Position numbers and translations under genes: made by a program
NCBI GenBank assembly: GCA_031935845.1
Contig: JAJBWA010000087.1
Location: 1 to 21,247, forward strand
Source: UBA9732 sp031935845
GTDB taxonomy: Bacteria > Spirochaetota > Spirochaetia > Sphaerochaetales > Sphaerochaetaceae
Reading direction: 5' to 3'
Length of the DNA: 21,247 nt
In this document: positions 1 through 7,654 of the stretch, in pieces
Position numbering within the stretch: the stretch's first letter is position 1
How the letters are laid out: each line of letters starts with the position of its first letter
Notes under the pieces: generated by a model
Told to the model about the DNA's origin: nothing
What the model saw: the letters and a program-made list of their open reading frames with translations, nothing else
Database searches by the model: none

Positions 1-5
1 CCTCT
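1..5 (-). promoter_or_regulatory. Probable ribosome-binding site of the next gene, beyond the left edge
   Basis: Read on the minus strand, the last bases of the window are AACAGAGG, about 20 nt after the stop codon of the lipoprotein gene. The same AACAGAGG element lies just before the ATG of the M18 aminopeptidase gene in this window. This suggests that another gene of the operon starts within a few bases outside the window. The gene itself is not visible. Confidence 0.4.
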
Positions 6-24
6 GTTCGGGGCGCCGATTTTT

Positions 25-582
25 TTACAGGGTCTCTATGGTGTAGCTGTAGCCGCGCAGCGTATTCGATACGGAAATGACGTTGCCGCTGTAAGTGATT
101 TCGTAGAGCTGTACACCGCTTTCGAAGACGGAGCGGCGGGCAAGGGCTCCGTCGTCAAAGCCTTCCACAAGGATCATGCCGTCAGCTGAAAGCTCCCGGG
201 AAAGCGCATCGGAAGAAGCAAAGCACAGCTGCATGTCGGCAACCATGTACAGACCAATGATCCTGTATTCCGGCATGAAGGTGGATTCGAACTTCAGGTC
301 CTTTCCGTCGTAGAAGACCTTGCCCATGGTCTGGCCGGTGGGGGCAAAGAGCATCAGTTCAAGGCCCTGTTCGTCCCACACGAGCCATGCCTCCACGGCA
401 ATGTCCTCGTAGCCGGGGAAAGACCCGGTGACAAGCTGGTATGAATCCAGCGGGGAGTCCACTGAGGAGAGAGGCAGGAGGTGGAAATCGGAGGACTCAC
501 CCATCCTCACCTTCAGGCTGTTGCAGGAAGCCAGGATCAGGACAAGCATGACCATGGCCGTTATGTACAGTGCTTTCTTCAT
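25..582 (-). CDS. DUF3261-like outer-membrane lipoprotein of an APE-type lipid export module
   Basis: This encodes a 185-residue lipoprotein. It has a short basic N-terminus, a hydrophobic stretch and a lipobox LASC with the lipidated cysteine at residue 20. The rest has no membrane segment and ends with the pattern NTLRGYSYTIETL, which resembles the C-terminus of the DUF3261 family. DUF3261 lipoproteins are known from aryl polyene clusters, next to LolA-like and MMPL genes, and that is the order found here. The biochemical role of the family is not established; a part in placing or anchoring the product at the outer membrane is inference. The start codon overlaps the stop of the upstream exporter gene by 4 nt, implying coupled translation. 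The family call rests on pattern resemblance plus context, so the function is less certain than the lipoprotein nature. Confidence 0.72.
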   Translation of the reverse strand: MKKALYITAMVMLVLILASCNSLKVRMGESSDFHLLPLSSVDSPLDSYQLVTGSFPGYEDIAVEAWLVWDEQGLELMLFAPTGQTMGKVFYDGKDLKFESTFMPEYRIIGLYMVADMQLCFASSDALSRELSADGMILVEGFDDGALARRSVFESGVQLYEITYSGNVISVSNTLRGYSYTIETL

Positions 583-2888
583 TTTCTTGAAGCTCCTATG
601 GTACAGGCAAAGGCTATCAGGATTCCGACGAACACGGTCAGGCCGAATATGTGCACCGGTCTGAACGAACTGAACATCAGCGATCCGAAGCTCAGCTCGG
701 TGGTGACGAAGGAGAGGAAAACAGCCTTCATGGATGTCTCCCCTTTTCCAGCGGACGCAAAGACCATGTAGTCCAGTCCGAGACCCACTATCAGGACAAG
801 GCCCACTGTCACGAAGAAATCAAGCGACAGTCCCGTAAGGACCAGTACCCCTATCGTTCCCGTCATGATTGTGTACGGCGCAAGGCTCATCTTCAGGCCC
901 TTCTTCCAGCCGAAGACCACCATCATCACAACCACGATTACGGCGAATGCCACGGCAAACAGCCTGAGCATCATTGCTGTCAGGCGGTCAAGCTGGGCGC
1001 TCGTATCCTTTGCGGTCTGGATGTACTGGACGCCTTCCATGCCGGAGGCGATGTCTGCAATGACGGAAGCATCCTTGGCATTCTGGACTATCACAACCTC
1101 GTAGCACTTTCCGTTTATTTCCCCAAGGGAGATTGCGTCAATCATCGACCTGAGGCTATCCGGAAGTGATTCCATGGTGAAGTAGGAACCGTTGCCTGTA
1201 ATCTTCTCGATTTTTGCTTTTCTTGCATCTTCCCCTACTCCTAGGTTATCGTCCTGGTCATCAAGGTAAGGAAGCAGGCTTGCGGCCGCACTGCGGCTTA
1301 GGTCCTGCTGAGAGGTCGGAGGGACGAATGACACGGTGGCTACGTAGCCGTCTATCATGTCCTTATCCTTCAGATTATCAAGCTCCGTGCAGAACAGAAG
1401 CTCACGCTCAAGGACGTCGTTCTGTGTACTGCCTTCCACCACCGCGTAGGAAGTATCCACGTAGCCCAGGGCCGTGGAGGCAACCGTCTCGCTTCTGAGC
1501 ATGCGCTCTGACGGCGTGTAGAGGCTTCCGATGTCGTTGTGGATTCCGATGCGGGGAATCTGGACAAGTACCAGGATAGTGGCTGCTACGGCAAGCCAGG
1601 GAAGGAGGAACGGAAGCTTCCTGCCGGAATCAGGCTTTGCCACGAAGCTGCGGCGGTTAATCATCCTGTCGGTGATGATGCGCGGATAGACGATCATTGC
1701 CGTCAGGTAGGAACTCAAAAGGCCGAAGAGCGATATCACGGCCATCTGGCGCAGTATGTCGTATGAAGAGAACAGGAGCACGAAGTAGCACAGCTCCGTT
1801 GAGATGAAGCTCATGGTCAGGCTGCGGCCAATCTTCTTCCTGATGTCGAATCCGGTGTCATCGGGGCTCTTCTGAGCGGCACACACGTAGCTGTGGATGG
1901 AATAGTCCACGCAGGTGCCTATGAGCGATGTTCCGAATATCATGGACAGCACGTGGATGTCCCTGAAGAAGATCACAAGTGCCGCAGCTGCGCTACCGAC
2001 GGAGATGGTCAGGCTCAGGAGGAACAGCCACAGGATGTGGAAGTTGCGGCACAGCAGGTAGAACATGATGAGGATCAGAAGCACCGAGACAACGGAGATG
2101 ATGGTCATCTCGCGCTGTGCGCCGGATGCGCTTTCATAGCTGTGGAAGGCAAGGCCGCTGAAGCTGACCTCTACTCCGGGGAACTCTGACTCTATTGCCT
2201 CTCCTGCAGAGAAGATGCGCTTGATGCCGCTGTCGGATGAAGAGAGGCTCAGGCTTTCTGCAGAGAGCGTTCCGCTTATCATGACGTACCAGATGCCGTC
2301 CACCTGAGTGCAAAGCACCCCGTCCTTTGGTGCAAATGTGGTAAGCGAGCCCACCTTGTCCAGGAGGTTCATCCACACGGTCTCGCTCAGCAGGAACGGA
2401 TCCTCGTCGAGATTGGAAAGGGATGATACCGTGAAGGCGCTGAAGATGCTTGCAAGGCTGTCGTTCTGGAATCCTGCGGGGTCGGAGATGATCCGCTCCC
2501 GGGTCTTGGAATCAAGAAGGTTGTAGACGTTGTCTGAAACCGATTCCAGAAGCTCCACGGAATCGATTGATGAGCTGTCCAGAGATATCTCGTCAAAGGC
2601 GCCGCTGGTTTCAAGGGTTCCGAACAGCTTTACGGCTGCAGACCTGACGGTACTGAAGTCCTTGCCACTGACATAAAGGTTCGCGTCCGCATTCTGACGC
2701 TCCGTGAACGCGTTGACGGCTGCCGTCATGGAATCGGACATCCCCAGCTGCGGAATCATGCTGGTGAAGCTGGTGCTCAGATGGACGGGACTGACGGCAA
2801 GCATCACCGCCGCAACCGCCAGAAGGAGGATCAGGAACAGGGCAAAGGCGTGCGGGGAGCTAAAGTGACCAGACCGCAAGCTCTTCAT
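579..2888 (-). CDS. MMPL/RND-type lipid exporter
   Basis: This 769-residue inner-membrane protein has the duplicated MMPL/RND layout. There is an N-terminal membrane helix (about 15-35), a large extracytoplasmic domain (about 36-260), a bundle of helices (about 260-410), a second extracytoplasmic domain (about 450-635) and a second bundle to the C-terminus. Each bundle has the conserved Gly-x-x-x-Asp-Tyr pattern (GTCVDYSIHS in the first, GLGLDYMVFA in the second), where the Asp is expected to relay protons. Family members use the proton-motive force to move lipids or lipid-like molecules. The gene sits between a LolA-like gene, which it overlaps by 29 nt, and the DUF3261-like lipoprotein gene, with a 4-nt overlap. 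This matches APE clusters, where the MMPL protein is the presumed exporter. The substrate cannot be read from the sequence. Confidence 0.85.
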   Translation of the reverse strand: MKSLRSGHFSSPHAFALFLILLLAVAAVMLAVSPVHLSTSFTSMIPQLGMSDSMTAAVNAFTERQNADANLYVSGKDFSTVRSAAVKLFGTLETSGAFDEISLDSSSIDSVELLESVSDNVYNLLDSKTRERIISDPAGFQNDSLASIFSAFTVSSLSNLDEDPFLLSETVWMNLLDKVGSLTTFAPKDGVLCTQVDGIWYVMISGTLSAESLSLSSSDSGIKRIFSAGEAIESEFPGVEVSFSGLAFHSYESASGAQREMTIISVVSVLLILIMFYLLCRNFHILWLFLLSLTISVGSAAAALVIFFRDIHVLSMIFGTSLIGTCVDYSIHSYVCAAQKSPDDTGFDIRKKIGRSLTMSFISTELCYFVLLFSSYDILRQMAVISLFGLLSSYLTAMIVYPRIITDRMINRRSFVAKPDSGRKLPFLLPWLAVAATILVLVQIPRIGIHNDIGSLYTPSERMLRSETVASTALGYVDTSYAVVEGSTQNDVLERELLFCTELDNLKDKDMIDGYVATVSFVPPTSQQDLSRSAAASLLPYLDDQDDNLGVGEDARKAKIEKITGNGSYFTMESLPDSLRSMIDAISLGEINGKCYEVVIVQNAKDASVIADIASGMEGVQYIQTAKDTSAQLDRLTAMMLRLFAVAFAVIVVVMMVVFGWKKGLKMSLAPYTIMTGTIGVLVLTGLSLDFFVTVGLVLIVGLGLDYMVFASAGKGETSMKAVFLSFVTTELSFGSLMFSSFRPVHIFGLTVFVGILIAFACTIGASRK

Positions 2889-3486
2889 CGGTCAGCTCCC
2901 TGTTCTCCATGTCGGAGAACTCGTATGCTATGGCATCGCCGGTGGTCTCGTAGAGCTTCAGGTACTCGAAGGTATCGGAACCTGCCATCTCTATGCTTTC
3001 CATGAACGATGCCACTGTCTTGCTCTTGGGAATCAGCTTCAGGCTCCATCCCTTCTCATCGCCCGAAAGATATGTCCTGAAGGTCTCGCTCATCTGCGTG
3101 AAATCGGCGCTGAACACGCACTCAAGCGTTGTGGCTATCTGCGCGTAGACGGGATTCTGCGCCATGTCCAGGTGCGTGGGTGCGCCGTCGCGGATCTTCT
3201 GGATCAGCACGTCCTTTCCGACAACCAGCATGGAGGCATAGGGCTTTTCCGTGTACCAGACAATGCCGTAGCCTGCTGCAATCTGGATCTTTCCCGTGGA
3301 GACGAACGCCCTGTTGCTTCCGGCCACGGTCTTTGTCTGCGTGAAGCTGCCGGAGAACGATCCACCTTTGAACGCGCCGGAAATGAACGGATAATCACCC
3401 TTGGAGAGGTCCACCTCCTTGTAGTCGTCCGCAAAAATGCAGAACGGGATGCAGAGCATAAGAACCAGGATAGCTATCTTGCGCAT
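2860..3486 (-). CDS. LolA-like periplasmic carrier protein
   Basis: This 208-residue protein has a cleavable signal peptide; cleavage is likely after Ala19 (IFA/DDY). After it comes the LolA-like pattern FSGSFTQTKT, then STGKIQIAAGYGIVWYTEKP, which corresponds to the family's F-x-G-x-F-x-Q, S-S-G and GI-x-W-x-T-x-x-P positions. LolA folds carry acyl chains in a hydrophobic half-barrel through the periplasm. LolA-like proteins in APE clusters are thought to act with the adjacent MMPL exporter rather than on lipoproteins in general. The start overlaps the end of the upstream COG4648-like gene by 13 nt, and its own 3' end overlaps the exporter gene by 29 nt. It could be the general LolA of the cell, but the context favours the dedicated type. 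Confidence 0.78.
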   Translation of the reverse strand: MRKIAILVLMLCIPFCIFADDYKEVDLSKGDYPFISGAFKGGSFSGSFTQTKTVAGSNRAFVSTGKIQIAAGYGIVWYTEKPYASMLVVGKDVLIQKIRDGAPTHLDMAQNPVYAQIATTLECVFSADFTQMSETFRTYLSGDEKGWSLKLIPKSKTVASFMESIEMAGSDTFEYLKLYETTGDAIAYEFSDMENRELTDEELAVWSL

Positions 3487-4475
3487 ATTCCCCTCACAAG
3501 GTCGATCACCCTGCGCTTCTCAGGACAGGGCAGGAATCTGAAGGATTCATCCTGCACGCCGGTCTTTTCCCAAAGTCCGCTTATACAGGAAGTGTATACC
3601 ATTGTATCATCAATCTGCTCCGGCTTGGAGAAATCGATTTCAAGTTTTCCGTCGAACGATACCTTCCTGCCTGCAGTCCTTGCGGCAACCAGCGTGACGG
3701 TGAAGTCCCAGAGATCGGTGCATCTGGCCTTGAAGGTACCGCCCTGCCCCTCCATCTGGGGCACAAGGGCATCGACAGCGTCGAAGAGATCGCCCCAAGT
3801 CCTGTTCTGCGGGCTTTTGTATTCATATTCCGCCCCGTAGTAGCCCACGATGTAGTCTCGCGGTCTTGCGGACGGCGTCATCATGCCGAAGGTGACCTTG
3901 AGGTCCGCCTTGCGGTTGGCAAGCCAGATGACCAGGAACTGAAGCGACACAAGAAGCCCGATGACCACATAGGACACCACAGTGTTGTAGATTGCCCAGA
4001 CCTCGAGCGTACTGCCGAAACAGATTGCGATGTTTATTCCAAGGCTGATGATGATGTGAACGCACCAGGCTATGTTCAGACCCTTGCAGCAGCGCTCCAG
4101 GATCCCGCGCCCGGGATGCGTGGCTATTGCAGGATCCATCATCATGGCAAAGCGCGTGATGATGGGCTTGCCCTTGAGAAGCGGCACGCCGAACACCACA
4201 AGGAACACCGCCGTCATGACTACGGGATAGAACCTGAGCACGAGTTCGCTCTGGGTCACCAGGACTATGATGGCCACCACTCCCAGGATGATGGCCGTCC
4301 AGTTCTTCTTTCCGTCGCCGCTGACGAAGGCGAAATATGCAATTGCGATTATCAGCATGCCCAGGGAGACTATGCTGACGGGAAGATGGAACACCATGAG
4401 AGCAAGGAACACAAAGACAGGGTATGTGATGACAAGTGCCATCAGGAATACCTTGATTGCGCCCTTCAGCTTCAT
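3474..4475 (-). CDS. COG4648-like membrane protein with a degenerate ligase-like C-terminal region
   Basis: This is a 333-residue protein. Residues 1-187 hold about six hydrophobic segments and the pattern LRFYPVVMTAVFL, then LEVWAIYNTVVSYVVIGLL. I recognise these as the COG4648 membrane protein found in aryl polyene clusters, which is normally under about 200 residues. The remaining 145 residues are soluble. They contain ARCTDLWDFTVTLVAARTAG (250-269), resembling the early part of APE-type AMP ligases, and VYTSCISGLWEK (293-304), which looks like a ruined adenylation P-loop (normal form TSGSTG). In APE clusters the AMP ligase gene lies close to the COG4648 gene, so a fusion with internal decay is plausible. 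Function is unknown. It lies 20 nt after the aminopeptidase gene and overlaps the LolA-like gene. The membrane half is the firmer assignment; the ligase ancestry is inference. Confidence 0.7.
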   Translation of the reverse strand: MKLKGAIKVFLMALVITYPVFVFLALMVFHLPVSIVSLGMLIIAIAYFAFVSGDGKKNWTAIILGVVAIIVLVTQSELVLRFYPVVMTAVFLVVFGVPLLKGKPIITRFAMMMDPAIATHPGRGILERCCKGLNIAWCVHIIISLGINIAICFGSTLEVWAIYNTVVSYVVIGLLVSLQFLVIWLANRKADLKVTFGMMTPSARPRDYIVGYYGAEYEYKSPQNRTWGDLFDAVDALVPQMEGQGGTFKARCTDLWDFTVTLVAARTAGRKVSFDGKLEIDFSKPEQIDDTMVYTSCISGLWEKTGVQDESFRFLPCPEKRRVIDLVRGICAR

Positions 4476-4495
4476 GGCGTGTACCGTCAGGCCCT

Positions 4496-5785
4496 TCAGG
4501 CCCTGTAGAAGGCCTTCATTCCCTCTGTGAGGTTGAAGGTGTCCATTGTTCCCGCTGTCTCATACGGCGAGTGCATGGCAAGCTGTGCCGCACCGATGTC
4601 CACCGTTGGAATCGAGAACTGTGTGGTCGAGATGTTGCCAAGAGTGCTTCCGCCGGTGACGTTGGAGTTGTTGAAGAACACCTGGTACGGGATGCCGGCA
4701 TCGCTGAGGATGGACTTCAGGAAGGAACCCGAATAGGCGTCCGTGGTGTACTTCTGGTTTCCGGCGTACTTGATCAGGACGCCTCCGTTGATTACAGGTC
4801 TGTTGGTCGGATCGCACTTCTCGGGATAGTTGGGATGCATGGAGTGGCCGTTGTCTGCACTGAGCATGAAGCTTGCGCTCTGCAGGGCGCAGCGTGTATC
4901 GAAATCCCAGCCCATGGCGCAGCCGATGCGGTGTGCCACCTGCCTGAGGAAATCGCTGTTTGCTCCCTGCTTTGTGGAGCTTCCCACTTCCTCGTTGTCA
5001 AAGAGTGCAACCACTTGGATCTTGGAAGATGAGGAGTCCTCGGCCGTCACAAAGGCCTTGAGGGCGCTGAATGCGCACTGCAGGTCATCGATCTTGGGAC
5101 ATGAGAAGAACTCGTCTTCCAGACCCCAGATGGATCCGCCCATGCGGTTGTACAAAAACAGCTCCGTGTCCAGGACACGGTCTTCCTTCACGTCCAGAAG
5201 CTCGGCCACAAGGCTGCGGATTGCTCCGGTCTGCTTTCCCAGACCTATTATCGGAAGCATGTCCTTCTGGACCTTGTACTCGTAGCCCTTGTTTGCATCC
5301 CTGTTCTGATGGATGCAGAGATTGACTATCTGACACAGATCCTTGTCGAAATTGACGAGTCTCTCGGAAATCCGGCCTTCTTTTTCCTTGACGAACGCTC
5401 TTCCGGCTATGGACAGAGGCCTGTCGAACCAGGGAGCCATCAGCATTCCGCCGTAGGCCTCCACATTGAGCGTGGTGTACAGATCTCCAGTGGATATCTC
5501 CGGATTCTCCTTGATCTTGAACGACGGGCTGTCGGTGTGGGCCGCCACAATCGAGTAACCTGTGGGCCTGCCCTCCGGCATGCGGAACGCAATAAGCGAC
5601 GAGCTGTTGCGTACCGTGAAGTAGCAGTGCCCTGCCTCGATGTCGAACTTTTCCTTCTCATCCAGACGCTTTGCCCCGGCGTTCTCCAGCATGGTGGCCG
5701 CGTTGGCCACCACGTGGTAGCAGGAGGGGCTGTCCTGGATGAAATCCATCAGCTCAAGCGTTGACTCAATGTATTTCTGATCCAT
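4496..5785 (-). CDS. apeB: M18 family aminopeptidase (ApeB-like)
   Basis: This 429-residue cytosolic metallopeptidase is expected to remove N-terminal residues from peptides. Dinuclear zinc-site motifs of family M18 are all present: AAHTDSP (81-87, ligands His83 and Asp85), DNEEVGSS (263-270, with the catalytic and metal-binding glutamates), SADNGHSMHPN (309-319 region) and, near the C-terminus, LAMHSPYET with the last metal-binding His. The length matches ApeB-type enzymes. AACAGAGG lies 5-6 nt before the ATG as ribosome-binding site, and the gene starts 12 nt after alaS, so it is probably co-transcribed with it. The symbol apeB here means the aminopeptidase and has nothing to do with aryl polyene gene names. 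Confidence 0.93.
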   Translation of the reverse strand: MDQKYIESTLELMDFIQDSPSCYHVVANAATMLENAGAKRLDEKEKFDIEAGHCYFTVRNSSSLIAFRMPEGRPTGYSIVAAHTDSPSFKIKENPEISTGDLYTTLNVEAYGGMLMAPWFDRPLSIAGRAFVKEKEGRISERLVNFDKDLCQIVNLCIHQNRDANKGYEYKVQKDMLPIIGLGKQTGAIRSLVAELLDVKEDRVLDTELFLYNRMGGSIWGLEDEFFSCPKIDDLQCAFSALKAFVTAEDSSSSKIQVVALFDNEEVGSSTKQGANSDFLRQVAHRIGCAMGWDFDTRCALQSASFMLSADNGHSMHPNYPEKCDPTNRPVINGGVLIKYAGNQKYTTDAYSGSFLKSILSDAGIPYQVFFNNSNVTGGSTLGNISTTQFSIPTVDIGAAQLAMHSPYETAGTMDTFNLTEGMKAFYRA

Positions 5786-5797
5786 ATGGCCTCTGTT

Positions 5798-7591
5798 TTA
5801 CTTCTCAAGGACTGCCTTGATTCTTCTGACACCTGCGGAAGAGCTTTCTTCCTTGAGGATGTGGAAGTGTCCCATGTCGCCGGTGTGCGTGACGTGCGGG
5901 CCGGCGCAGACTTCCTTGGAGAAGTCTCCTACCGAGTACACGGTGACCTGCTCGCCGTACTTGCTTGAGAAGAATGCAATGGCACCCTTCTTCACTGCCT
6001 CTTCCGGGCTCATGGTCTCGACAGTGACCTTGAGGTCTTTCTTGATCTGCTCGTTGACGATGTCCTCCACCTGCTTGATCTGCTCTGGAGTCATCTTCTC
6101 GTGGTACGTGAAGTCGAATCTCAGTCTCTCGGGAGTGATGTTGGAACCCTTCTGTCCTACCTCATTGCCCAGGACCTGCCTGAGTGCAGCCTGAAGCATG
6201 TGGGTTGCGGTATGAAGAGCAGTGGTCTCCTCGCTGTGGTCTCCGAGTCCGCTCTTGAAGTCTCCGGCCATTGCTGTCCTTGAAAGCTCCTGATGCTTTG
6301 CAAAGGCTTCCTGGAAGCCCTTGACGTCAACGGTGAAGCCCTTCTCCGCAGCAAGCTCCTGGGTGAGCTCGATGGGGAATCCGTAGGTGTCGTAGAGCTT
6401 GAAGGCAGAACCGCCTGCAATCTCCTTCACGCCCTGCTTCTCCAGGAAGAACGTCATCTTGTCGAACTGCTTCTCGCCCTTCTCCAGGGTCTCGGAGAAC
6501 TTGTTCTCCTCGGCAGTGAGCTCGCCGTAGACCCTGTCCTTGTTCTGGATCAGCTCCGGATAGGGCTCGCCGTACATGTCGATGACGACTTCTGCAACCT
6601 TGGCAAGGAATGCACCTTCGATTCCCAGGTGCTTTCCGTTCCTGACTGCACGTCTGATCAGCCTTCTGAGGATGTAGCCCTGTCCGACGTTGGACGGCGA
6701 GACTCCCCTCTGGTCTCCCAGGATGAAGGTGCTGGTCCTGATGTGGTCTGCGATGATGCGCATGGAGACATCGGTCTTCTCGTCCTGACCGTACGTGACG
6801 CCTGCAAGCTCACCGATCTTCCTGAGGATGGGCTGCATGACCTCGGTCTCGTAGACGCTCTTCTTGCCCTGCAGGATTGCGATGGTTCTCTCGATTCCCA
6901 TTCCGGTATCGATGCACTTGCGCTCCATCTCCACGAACTTGCCGTCCTTGGTCTTGCGGTATCCCATCAGGACATCGTTCCAGACCTCGAAGTACTTGCC
7001 GCATCCGCAGCCGGGCTTGCAGTCCGGTCCGCACTTGGGGCGTCCGGTGTCTATGAACATCTCCGTGTCGGGTCCGCAGGGTCCTGTCTCTCCGGCAGGT
7101 CCCCACCAGTTGTCCGAACGCGGCATGAAGTAGATTCTCTCATACGGAATTCCGCACTTGTGCCATATCTCGGCGCTCTCCTCGTCACGCGGGATTCCCG
7201 GCTCGCCCTCGAATACAGTGACGGAAAGCTTTTCCGGATCGATTCCGAGCTCCTTGGTCAGGAACTCGTAGCTCCAGGGAATCATCTCCTGCTTGAAGTA
7301 ATCGCCGAGAGACCAGTTTCCCAGCATCTCGAAGCATGTGAGATGGTGCGGATCACCGACACTGTCGATGTCTCCGGTCCTGATGCACTTCTGGTAGTCC
7401 GTCAGTCTCTTTCCTGCCGGATGGGGCTGGCCCAGGATGTACGGTACGAGAGGATGCATGCCGGCCGTGGTGAAAAGGACGGTCGGGTCGTTCTCGGGGA
7501 TGACGGAGGCGCCGCTGATCTGAGCGTGGCCCCTGGACACGAAGAAGTCGATGAATTTCTTTCTGAGTTCATTAGCTGTAAGTGGTTTCAT
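5798..7591 (-). CDS. alaS: Alanine--tRNA ligase, short form without the C-terminal domain
   Basis: This cytosolic class II synthetase charges tRNA-Ala. It has 597 residues, against about 870 in most bacteria. The N-terminus (KPLTANELRKKFIDFF, then VIPENDPTVLFTTAGM) is canonical, which fixes the start. The catalytic core and tRNA-recognition region follow. An editing domain is intact, with HTATH (His460 and His464) and CAGPH (Cys562 and His566) as the zinc and deacylation residues. The chain ends about 30 residues later, so the C-Ala region that dimerises and helps bind tRNA is absent. This short form is, as I recall, typical of spirochaetes and is the best taxonomic clue here. No Shine-Dalgarno sequence precedes the ATG, and a promoter -10 element lies only about 10 nt upstream. 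Confidence 0.97.
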   Translation of the reverse strand: MKPLTANELRKKFIDFFVSRGHAQISGASVIPENDPTVLFTTAGMHPLVPYILGQPHPAGKRLTDYQKCIRTGDIDSVGDPHHLTCFEMLGNWSLGDYFKQEMIPWSYEFLTKELGIDPEKLSVTVFEGEPGIPRDEESAEIWHKCGIPYERIYFMPRSDNWWGPAGETGPCGPDTEMFIDTGRPKCGPDCKPGCGCGKYFEVWNDVLMGYRKTKDGKFVEMERKCIDTGMGIERTIAILQGKKSVYETEVMQPILRKIGELAGVTYGQDEKTDVSMRIIADHIRTSTFILGDQRGVSPSNVGQGYILRRLIRRAVRNGKHLGIEGAFLAKVAEVVIDMYGEPYPELIQNKDRVYGELTAEENKFSETLEKGEKQFDKMTFFLEKQGVKEIAGGSAFKLYDTYGFPIELTQELAAEKGFTVDVKGFQEAFAKHQELSRTAMAGDFKSGLGDHSEETTALHTATHMLQAALRQVLGNEVGQKGSNITPERLRFDFTYHEKMTPEQIKQVEDIVNEQIKKDLKVTVETMSPEEAVKKGAIAFFSSKYGEQVTVYSVGDFSKEVCAGPHVTHTGDMGHFHILKEESSSAGVRRIKAVLEK

Positions 7592-7601
7592 AATGTACTA
7601 G

Positions 7602-7630
7602 ATATTATCTTTATGAGTGTATTCAGTCAA
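7602..7630 (-). promoter_or_regulatory. Sigma70-like promoter of alaS
   Basis: On the minus strand, TTGACT (7625-7630) is followed after 17 nt by TAATAT (7602-7607). GATAAT, two bases upstream, is an alternative -10 with a 15-nt spacer. Only 10 nt separate TAATAT from the alaS ATG, so transcription should begin within about 3-6 nt of the start codon. That would give a leaderless or nearly leaderless message, which fits the absence of a ribosome-binding site. Seen from sequence only; the start site is inferred. Confidence 0.6.
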
Positions 7631-7654
7631 TAATGATGGGGCCCTTGCGGGGGC

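Noticed and set aside
6293..7633. Long plus-strand open frame (446 codons) opposite alaS
   Set aside because: It lies wholly antisense to a well-conserved alaS, has no recognisable domain and an odd composition rich in Leu, Asp and Val, and is a by-product of alaS codon bias.
7636..7654. Hairpin after the dprA-like stop as an intrinsic terminator
   Set aside because: Only about four G-C pairs form and the following minus-strand bases are not a T run; evidence is too weak to list.
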